A stretch of DNA of 58,640 bases, taken from an uncultured Bacteroidales bacterium. GTDB taxonomy: Bacteria; Bacteroidota; Bacteroidia; Bacteroidales; Bacteroidaceae. Shown in pieces: positions 38,828 to 44,590 of the stretch. The position numbers and the translations under genes are program-made. Below the pieces are notes generated by a model, which was not told the origin of the DNA, did not search any database, and saw only the letters and a program-made list of their open reading frames with translations. The DNA lies in NCBI GenBank assembly GCA_902784475.1, contig CACZUX010000005.1, positions 1 through 58,640 of the forward strand, read 5' to 3'. How positions within the stretch are numbered: position 1 is the first letter of the stretch; every line of letters starts with the position of its first letter.

Positions 38828-38956
38828 ACTAATACTTTATTGCAATTGGAGCTCCTTTTCTGTTTATGTGGTTATCTCACACCAAGGCGCGACGCGGTCT
38901 TCTACGACAATTGGGGCGTCAATCTTTTGAATAAAAGTTAATTTGTTCTGCTTCCT

Positions 38957-39592
38957 TCATTCAACAGGAACTACATCCAATGTGCCATTGAACAATTTCT
39001 TCTCTGCAACCTTCTTTATGAGATGTTCCAAACTATCCTTACGCCACATCTTCAACATGGTCACTTTCTTTCCATCAGTAGTGTCTATATTGAAACGTCC
39101 TTTTTTATCGAAGTCCCAGTTACCTTGTACCGGTCCTTCTGCTTCTGTTCCATCATACTCAGGGTTGTTAACCACCTCATAAAACAAGTGTGTGAACCAT
39201 TTTCCGTGTGCATAATAGGGATTGTATTCTATTGGGAATGTTTTTCTTAACACGTCCAGTGTCACATCCTTGCCTTCCGACTTCTGTTGTTCTGACCATT
39301 CCTTTATTATGCAGAATGCAGTTTGGGCCTTGCCCAAATTTACACCTATTGGTTTATCATTGTAATAGACGTTGTACTTTGTAGTGTCTCGCTTTGACAA
39401 CTGACAGAGCAGGGCCTCCACCTTCTGGCGCTCTTCTGCCTTCATGCCGTTGATGACAGCCGTCAACAGGCGTTTGTTCTTGTCCCAGAATGACGACAGC
39501 AATTCCTGAGTGTCATCATCCAAGACTAAGTTCACCAAATCCATCTTTATTCCTACAGATGCTGCCAAATCTTTCATTTTGGAGTAATGCAT
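38957..39592 (-). CDS. Unrecognised 211-residue protein between nuclease and ATPase genes
   Basis: The protein opens with a helical part (MHYSKMKDLAASVGIKMDLV; then NKRLLTAVINGMKAEERQKV) and continues with a compact alpha/beta segment (YNVYYNDKPIGVNLGKAQTA; LDVLRKTFPIEYNPYYAHGK). It ends with a beta-hairpin-like stretch GNWDFDKKGRFNIDTTDGKK. The wording is reminiscent of specificity or DNA-reading modules in restriction-like systems, but I cannot name the family. It follows the PD-(D/E)XK gene by 16 bases, so it is almost surely cotranscribed with it. Confidence 0.7.
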   Translation of the reverse strand: MHYSKMKDLAASVGIKMDLVNLVLDDDTQELLSSFWDKNKRLLTAVINGMKAEERQKVEALLCQLSKRDTTKYNVYYNDKPIGVNLGKAQTAFCIIKEWSEQQKSEGKDVTLDVLRKTFPIEYNPYYAHGKWFTHLFYEVVNNPEYDGTEAEGPVQGNWDFDKKGRFNIDTTDGKKVTMLKMWRKDSLEHLIKKVAEKKLFNGTLDVVPVE

Positions 39593-39608
39593 TCTGGATT
39601 TCCACTGT

Positions 39609-40613
39609 CTAATAGGTGCCGTCTATCATCCATAGGGTCATCTCAGAAGCGGCAATTGCCGCATCGACTAACAGAGGCTGGTATTTATTCCACATTTTTG
39701 TGAGTTCATCTGAATACAGCTCCCCTACAGCAATGCTGGGACGCATGACCGCTCCATCCAGACTTGGGAATACCAACTGATTAAGGAATTCATCGAGGAA
39801 AAAGCGTGAGCGCTTAGACAAAGAAGATGATGCCAACATGGGGATAAGGATACCATCAACAATATCCTGATAATTGATATGGATAAAATGAGTGTTTGTA
39901 CATGACCCCTGCTCTGAAGTCTGAGGAGCCAGATATACGTACACCTGCAATACATCTTCTCCATCAACAGCCTGTCCGGCAACAAGTGTCGAGAACTTGG
40001 TGCCAAGATAATAGCGTTCTGTTTGAGAGGCATCGTCGTATTTTGCCACCCCTGTTTTCTTTTCCTGCTTCTTACCGCCCTCTACGGAATCAATCTTATT
40101 CTCGATGATAATTTGCATACGCTTGGCTGTAATACGCTCATCGTTGCTTTCTATTTCACACTCAACGAACAAGTCTATCCGGTCTTTGCTCTTTGCAGCA
40201 ATCTTTAACAAGTCTAAATGTCCAATAACACCTGTACGATCAGGACGTATTATTTCCTGTGCAAGGCTGCTAACTAATTTCTCAGTCTCCACATTTACCG
40301 ATTGGATTGCAAGATTCCTTGTAACGATGCTTCTTTTGATACATTCATCGTTTAGGATGGAGTTTATATTTCCTTTTTGCTCTTCGCTTCTACGCACCAA
40401 TACGTCCAGTAATAGAGATATAGGGTTGCATGTTTCCTGGTCACTATGGTTCTCTTTTAACAGCCATTTCAGGAATGAACTATAAGTTGTTTCACTACGT
40501 TCCTTCGAAATGATTTCAAAGAAAGACGGTCTGTTGAACTTCTCACGTAATGCGATAATGTCTTTATCGCTATTAAACGCAATAATCTGTTTCAGACAAT
40601 CATTGTACATCAT
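39609..40613 (-). CDS. PD-(D/E)XK nuclease superfamily protein, second copy type
   Basis: The 334-residue protein starts MMYNDCLKQIIAFNSDKD. Early text SETTYSSFLKWLLKENHSDQ resembles the NDHTKLLLALL opening of the nuclease at 33768-35162. The catalytic core is RIDLFVECEI (Asp near 140) with the E-x-K pair in MQIIIENKIDS (near 170), followed by a Lys-rich stretch and YDDASQTERYYLG. It is a predicted DNA nuclease. A promoter of the second composite type lies 31 bases upstream of the start, making it the first gene of the trio that continues with 38957-39592 and 37991-38827. Confidence 0.78.
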   Translation of the reverse strand: MMYNDCLKQIIAFNSDKDIIALREKFNRPSFFEIISKERSETTYSSFLKWLLKENHSDQETCNPISLLLDVLVRRSEEQKGNINSILNDECIKRSIVTRNLAIQSVNVETEKLVSSLAQEIIRPDRTGVIGHLDLLKIAAKSKDRIDLFVECEIESNDERITAKRMQIIIENKIDSVEGGKKQEKKTGVAKYDDASQTERYYLGTKFSTLVAGQAVDGEDVLQVYVYLAPQTSEQGSCTNTHFIHINYQDIVDGILIPMLASSSLSKRSRFFLDEFLNQLVFPSLDGAVMRPSIAVGELYSDELTKMWNKYQPLLVDAAIAASEMTLWMIDGTY

Positions 40614-40643
40614 ACTGTTTGATGTTTTTATGTTTGTTTAAGG

Positions 40644-40685
40644 TAAATATAGTCACTTCTCTCTAAAAATTCAAATAGCGCCAAC
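40644..40685 (-). promoter_or_regulatory. Composite promoter, second type, copy G
   Basis: TTTG (40672-40675), 20 bases, TATATTTA (40644-40651) on the minus strand; spacer AATTTTTAGAGAGAAGTGAC as in copy F. GTTGGC (40680-40685) stands 4 bases upstream, close to the GTTGCC of copies A-D. It overlaps the 3' end of the remnant gene at 40671-40856. Confidence 0.65.
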
Positions 40686-40856
40686 CTTTTCTTTCAACTT
40701 CTCCCACACCTTCACCATAGCCCAGGTGTCGAGCTCGCAGCAGCGGAGCAGAGCTTCACGACTGGCTGCAGCTTCCTCCGGTTTGTTGACCGTCAGCCAG
40801 AGCAGTTTGGGACATTGGCAGAAGGCGGTGTAGCGTGATTTAGACAATCCTTTCAT
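40671..40856 (-). pseudogene. Internally deleted remnant of a DUF2779-type gene
   Basis: The 61-residue frame begins MKGLSKSRYTAFCQCPKLLW, the usual N-terminus of DUF2779 proteins (LSKSRxxxxxQCPKxLWL), which are predicted PD-(D/E)XK-type nucleases of roughly 500 residues. It then jumps, near PEEAAASREALLR, to CELDTWAMVKVWEKLKE, which resembles the C-terminal end of the same family. The middle, including the catalytic core, is gone. This is therefore a deletion scar and not a small gene, unless the short product has been kept for some other use. Confidence 0.6.
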
Positions 40857-40981
40857 GGATGAAATGGGTTTTTCTTGGTATTTTTCGCGGTAAAGATATA
40901 AAATATCAATGGCATTACTTCTTAATTACTGTTTTTTTTAAAAAAAAGCACATAATTACTCCAGTCTTGCATTTTCTTTGA

Positions 40982-41191
40982 CTATTTCTTTGACTTAATA
41001 GCCTGAATCATGCTCTGTCGAATCCACCAGACAGCATAGCTTTCGAACTTGTAGTCGGGTTTATCCTGTTCATGGAACTTCTTGGCTGCTTTTTTCAATC
41101 CTTCGAATCCTGCCTCCACCAGTTCATCCTGTGTCAACCCACGGTTCTGATACTCTTTGGCCACTTTTATCACTAACATTCCTTTTCCCAT
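40982..41191 (-). CDS. Mini sigma-like protein consisting only of sigma-70 region 2
   Basis: I chose ATG 41191 (MGKGMLVIKVAKEYQNRGLT) because the composite promoter copy D lies just upstream; the longer frame to 41275 would start before the promoter. The 69-residue product matches sigma-70 region 2 through its end: VAKEYQNRGLTQDELVEAGF corresponds to regions 2.1-2.2 (core-polymerase contact), and YKFESYAVWWIRQSMIQAIK to regions 2.3-2.4 (promoter melting and -10 contact). Regions 1, 3 and 4 are absent. Such a protein could bind the beta-prime clamp helices as a partial sigma or as a competitor. Whether it is functional or a remnant cannot be told by eye. Confidence 0.72.
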   Translation of the reverse strand: MGKGMLVIKVAKEYQNRGLTQDELVEAGFEGLKKAAKKFHEQDKPDYKFESYAVWWIRQSMIQAIKSKK

Positions 41192-41217
41192 ATCTTTTGA
41201 ATTTTTGTTTGATGTGC

Positions 41218-41261
41218 ATAATATAGTAACATTGCGAGAAAAATTCAAAAATTGGGGCAAC
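41218..41261 (-). promoter_or_regulatory. Composite promoter, copy D (mini sigma)
   Basis: GTTGCC (41256-41261), 6 bases, TTTG (41246-41249), 20 bases, TATATTAT (41218-41225) on the minus strand. Layout is identical to copies A-C. Confidence 0.78.
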
Positions 41262-41295
41262 TTTTTTCTGGTCACTGGAAAAAACCTGTGTTTGC

Positions 41296-41340
41296 GGACA
41301 CTAATTTATTGATGTCCCCAATGTCCGTTGTGTCCGTTCA
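41296..41340 (+). repeat. Left 45-base terminal inverted repeat
   Basis: Compared with the reverse complement of 43625-43669, this 45-base segment is identical except for about four positions; the inner 28 bases (from TGTCCCC to CCGTTCA, 41313-41340) match exactly. Together the arms enclose the two genes at 41614-43627. Confidence 0.88.
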
Positions 41341-41496
41341 ACGGCATTTTTCTCGTTTGCTCAAATCTTATTTCTTTCTCATTTACATCGTGTTGTGAAG
41401 GAAGACCATCAATAGCATTTTTGATGTCGTATCTTTGCAGCGAAAAAAGTTTGAAAAAAGTTGGTCAATCATTCGTAAACCGCAATGTCGCTGTCG

Positions 41497-41504
41497 TATA
41501 TTTG
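41497..41504 (+). promoter_or_regulatory. -7 element before the 159-residue gene
   Basis: TATATTTG lies ~110 bases before the ATG at 41614. The -33 part is poor. A second box, TATCTTTG, lies at 41430-41437. Confidence 0.45.
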
Positions 41505-41613
41505 CGGCGAATTTCGAAAACAAAGCGGTCAGAACTGCTCCATAACCGCTCCATAACCGCTGCAGAGCCGCTAAAACCTAATACTATAATATTAACCCAA
41601 AAACAGTTAAACT

Positions 41614-42093
41614 ATGGCAAAAGTAAACCCCAGTTGGATCGCATCAGGAATGAGCGGTCGCCCCGACAAAACCAGTCGGACCTACATCAGGCGAAACAGA
41701 CGAATAGGCAAAGCCTATGCTGTGACGCTGCGCAATCCCCACACCTACGAGAAGCAGGGTGCCGGTGAGATTGCCGGTCAAAACCGTTTTCATGCCCACG
41801 TGATTGGCGTGAACACATTCTATCGGCGCATCCGGGCCGATGATGCTTCTCCGGAGGATCGCGACCTCTTCGAAAGGCTCACGCGCACGCTGGACCGACA
41901 ACATCTCTACGCCACCGTGCGGGGCTATCTCATGGCGAAATGCTCCAAGGTGTCGGACGACCTCACCAAGGTTATCATCACCGTCGGTAAGCATGTGGAG
42001 GAAATCCCTGTGACATTCACTCCACGACCATTGACCGTTTCCTTCGCGTCAGCGATGGGGCTGAGCGAAGCGAAAGCAACCTCTAACCTATAA
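41614..42093 (+). CDS. Unrecognised 159-residue protein paired with a DUF3987-type gene
   Basis: The protein is basic at the N-terminus (MAKVNPSWIASGMSGRPDKT; YIRRNRRIGKAYAVTLRNPH), with a central helical segment (DRDLFERLTRTLDRQHLYAT) and the text VRGYLMAKCSKVSDD. Short basic proteins with an RGY-hAxL type motif occur in Bacteroidetes mobile regions; function is unknown. It lacks a recognisable HU fold motif although it may bind nucleic acid. Its gene is 43 bases before the DUF3987-type gene, separated by word repeats, and both lie between the inverted repeats. Confidence 0.7.
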   Translation: MAKVNPSWIASGMSGRPDKTSRTYIRRNRRIGKAYAVTLRNPHTYEKQGAGEIAGQNRFHAHVIGVNTFYRRIRADDASPEDRDLFERLTRTLDRQHLYATVRGYLMAKCSKVSDDLTKVIITVGKHVEEIPVTFTPRPLTVSFASAMGLSEAKATSNL

Positions 42094-42127
42094 CCTATAA
42101 CCTTTAAACTATTAAACTATTAAACCT
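42080..42127 (+). repeat. Word repeats between the two genes of the inverted-repeat unit
   Basis: Tandem words of the type aacctctaacctataacctataacc followed by aaactattaaactatt fill the end of one gene and the gap to the next. The last codons of the 159-residue protein (KATSNL) are made from them. Confidence 0.8.
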
Positions 42128-42136
42128 TATACAACT

Positions 42137-43627
42137 ATGACCCAAAATTATCCCTTTGACATCACTCTTGATGCCGGGAAGTGTTCCGTTCGTGATATCC
42201 TTGCCATCAATCCCGTTCCCGATAAGCTCGATCCCTTCACGGAAGCGCTTATCGGAGGTGTTGACCCGATGAGCGCTCATCAGGCACTCACTCTGGCGTT
42301 TCCCATCCTCTCGTTTCTCGGACAGCATGCCCGGGTGCTCTACTCTGACGGCACGTTGCGCTGGATATCCGGCCAGTCGTGGCAGATGGGCGGCAGCGGA
42401 TGCGGCAAGAGCCTCGTGCTGCGAGCTCTGGAGGAACTCTTCCTCTCGCGTGAGATTCGGGAGAAGACGGAGAATGCCCGTAAGGCTGCCGCCTACACCA
42501 TGTTGTCGGAGACGGAACGCCGGGGAATACCGGTTCCGCAGGAGAAGATGCGCCTCTTCGACAGCATTCCCACCGCACTTGCTCTGCTGCAGCAGGCGCA
42601 AATCAACGACGGAGAGGCCATCTACCTATCGTGTTCGGAGTGCGGCGAGTTTGCCAAGAAGATAGCCAATCCCTACTATGCCCTCGTGCTCGATATGATG
42701 AAGAAGAGCTACGACGGCACAGGAGCCCCCTTTATGCACAAGACGGCAGACAAGACATACTTTGTGCCTTCGATGAGGCTCTGCTGCAACGTAGGAGGCA
42801 CCATCGACCCGATGTTTCGCATCTTCCGCCGCTGCGATGCCGACGGTACGCTATCCCGCGCTTCGCTCACCATACTGGGCGAACGTAAGAACGACCAGTC
42901 AGGCGTAGCATACAAGGCGCCCTGCTGGTCACTGGAGCAGAAACGTCTAATGTGGACGGCAGCCGAACGGTTGCGCGAATTCGATAACAGATATCGGGAG
43001 CATGAGACCGATGTGGAAGATAATCGCACAGATGACGAGAACGGCATCAGCGCAGAGGAACTGGACGACCGCCTTATGGAGGAGCGTCGCAGCAGAGCGC
43101 TCTGCGTGCCGGAGATTATTGCTTTAGGAAATGAGATAAAGGTTCATCTCGCATCTTATGGCACAGAGATCATCGATGACTGTTGTTCGCGCGCCGACGA
43201 GAGAGCTATGGGATTGGCGTACCTCCTGTATATTGCCAACGACGAATCGGCAGATGTGCTGGGCGACATTATCTCTACGGTGCGTTGGTGGGTGAAGATC
43301 AGCATCGATTGCGCCTATGCTGTACAGTTGGCCATCAACAGCGGGACGCATTCCTACAAGGAGATTGTGCGCAGTAACTACAAGGCGCAGGGCATCAATC
43401 GCGTGCAGCAGGAAGTGGATAGCGCCCGCGATGAGGCTTTCCGCGAATATGAGACGTTGTACGAGGGTGAGGAGAAGAGTATTGCAGATTTCCAGCAGAT
43501 ACCGATTCTTCGCGCCTTATGTCCTCGCACAGTTCGCCGCCTTGTCCAAGATCGTGGCTATAAGAGCGTTAGGCGAGGGATGTATGTTGTTCACTCTCCC
43601 GTGACGCACCGTTTGGAAGCTGCGTGA
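42137..43627 (+). CDS. DUF3987-type protein (predicted mobile-element ATPase/primase-associated)
   Basis: The 496-residue protein has a P-loop-like GGSGCGKSLVLRALEEL near residue 92, an acidic strand in IYLSCSECGEF near 160, and the long helical part with RLMWTAAERLREFDNR. This overall text fits DUF3987 family proteins of Bacteroidetes mobile elements; biochemical activity is not established. The C-terminal ~70 residues (LRALCPRTVRRLVQDRGYKS) look like a winged-helix end. Its TGA stop is the first three bases of the right inverted repeat, which ties the gene to the element boundary. Confidence 0.75.
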   Translation: MTQNYPFDITLDAGKCSVRDILAINPVPDKLDPFTEALIGGVDPMSAHQALTLAFPILSFLGQHARVLYSDGTLRWISGQSWQMGGSGCGKSLVLRALEELFLSREIREKTENARKAAAYTMLSETERRGIPVPQEKMRLFDSIPTALALLQQAQINDGEAIYLSCSECGEFAKKIANPYYALVLDMMKKSYDGTGAPFMHKTADKTYFVPSMRLCCNVGGTIDPMFRIFRRCDADGTLSRASLTILGERKNDQSGVAYKAPCWSLEQKRLMWTAAERLREFDNRYREHETDVEDNRTDDENGISAEELDDRLMEERRSRALCVPEIIALGNEIKVHLASYGTEIIDDCCSRADERAMGLAYLLYIANDESADVLGDIISTVRWWVKISIDCAYAVQLAINSGTHSYKEIVRSNYKAQGINRVQQEVDSARDEAFREYETLYEGEEKSIADFQQIPILRALCPRTVRRLVQDRGYKSVRRGMYVVHSPVTHRLEAA

Positions 43628-43669
43628 ACGGACACAACGGACATTGGGGACACGCATAAATCAGTGTCC
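43625..43669 (-). repeat. Right 45-base terminal inverted repeat
   Basis: Reverse-complement partner of 41296-41340. It begins at the stop codon of the DUF3987-type gene. I see no obvious target-site duplication outside the arms. Confidence 0.88.
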
Positions 43670-43680
43670 CCAATGTTTTC
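43641..43680 (+). terminator. Strong hairpin inside and beyond the right repeat
   Basis: A perfect 13-bp stem (43641-43653 with 43664-43676) with a 10-base loop is followed by ttttc. It would terminate the two-gene transcript and may also stop the converging peptidase transcript. Confidence 0.75.
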
Positions 43681-43711
43681 TATGCAGTCAATCCCAGCAG
43701 TAATATGATGG

Positions 43712-44590
43712 CTATAATGACCCAGACGAGGCATCCCAGCGGGAAATATGTTTTTGACTTAACTCTTCAATCATTCTTTGAGTGTCCGTCTTATAAATAT
43801 GTGGGAAGCGACGATGCTCGGTGGTGATGAGATGACGGATGAAGGCATACGAGTGCTCTAGCTCGGCAATTACGGTATATTCATCGTCCTTATGGGGATT
43901 GTGGTAGCCCACGGGGATGTTGGCGCAACTCACTCCGATGCCGTTGAGTGTCAGGGCGAAGATGTCGCTGCCCTTGCCGGGAGTGATTGTAAATTGACAG
44001 TTGACAATTGATAATTGACAATTTGCTTCGAGCAAGGCTTGCTCAAAGTCTTTACTGGCGCACGGAATGTCTTTGAGATTGGTGTGTATCTCCTCGCCGC
44101 CTTTGCAATCGGGTTCCAGCACATAGAGGCTGTCGCTGAAAAACGACATGTCAGCACGGTTACTGCCAATGCACCCCTTCTCTTCGCCAACAGCCATAAA
44201 GACCTTCAGTCGTGGACATTCCTCCAAGCAGCGCAGGCATAACCAGATGCCGTTCTTGTCATCGGCTCCAAGTCCCTCCTGGCGTTGGTTTTGTTCGCTC
44301 CAACCATGGAGCCTGTCACCGTCTTGTCGCACCTCAAAGTCCTCGCTATGCAGCTCCTGCACCTGGTCGAGATGACAGGCTAACGTAGGATACCCCTTGA
44401 ACTCTTGAACCTTTGAACCATTGAACCCTTCACCTTTAACCACATACAGGTTGCCCCAACTGTCCATCTGCACATCTGCCTCGGGTACATGTTCTCGGAT
44501 GTACTCGAGTATGAAGCGAATCAACGGCCACTCCCTGTAAGAAGGTGCATGAATGCTGTAAAGCCTGCGTAAAAGCAACAATCCTTCCAC
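43712..44590 (-). CDS. M20/M28/M42-like metallopeptidase, coupled to a K+ channel gene
   Basis: The 292-residue protein starts with GTG at 44588-44590, which overlaps the channel stop by one base (TAGTG). Two-metal aminopeptidase motifs are present in order: TLACHLDQV (His), GLGADDKNG (bridging Asp), AVGEEKGCIGS (Glu-Glu), LEPDCKGGEE (Asp) and GYHNPHKDDEY (His). The usual lid domain of M20 enzymes is not evident, so it is a minimal catalytic unit. Two in-frame insertions are odd: FNGSKVQEFKG (around 44395-44433) and NCQLSIVNCQF (around 43987-44025) are translations of word repeats common in Bacteroidetes intergenic DNA. Both avoid the metal ligands. The product may remain active. Confidence 0.78.
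   Translation of the reverse strand: MEGLLLLRRLYSIHAPSYREWPLIRFILEYIREHVPEADVQMDSWGNLYVVKGEGFNGSKVQEFKGYPTLACHLDQVQELHSEDFEVRQDGDRLHGWSEQNQRQEGLGADDKNGIWLCLRCLEECPRLKVFMAVGEEKGCIGSNRADMSFFSDSLYVLEPDCKGGEEIHTNLKDIPCASKDFEQALLEANCQLSIVNCQFTITPGKGSDIFALTLNGIGVSCANIPVGYHNPHKDDEYTVIAELEHSYAFIRHLITTEHRRFPHIYKTDTQRMIEELSQKHISRWDASSGSL

Larger units (their letters stand above)
41262..41613. other. Intergenic region between mini sigma and DUF3987-type unit
   Basis: This 350-base stretch holds the left 45-base inverted repeat (41296-41340), two TAnnTTTG boxes in nearly the same setting (gtcgtatctttgc at 41430-41437 is TATCTTTG; gtcgtatatttgc at 41497-41504 is TATATTTG), and a repeated word ccgctccataa (41535-41565) in the leader before the ATG at 41614. 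No further gene is seen. Confidence 0.6.

Noticed and set aside
32290..38956. Reassignment of TGA as a sense codon in this region
   Set aside because: Several frames continue past TGA, but other genes in the window end at TGA normally (for example mlaE), so local decay or recombination is a simpler reading.
40982..41275. 97-residue form of the mini sigma protein
   Set aside because: The extra 28 residues would be encoded upstream of and across the composite promoter, so the 69-residue form is preferred.
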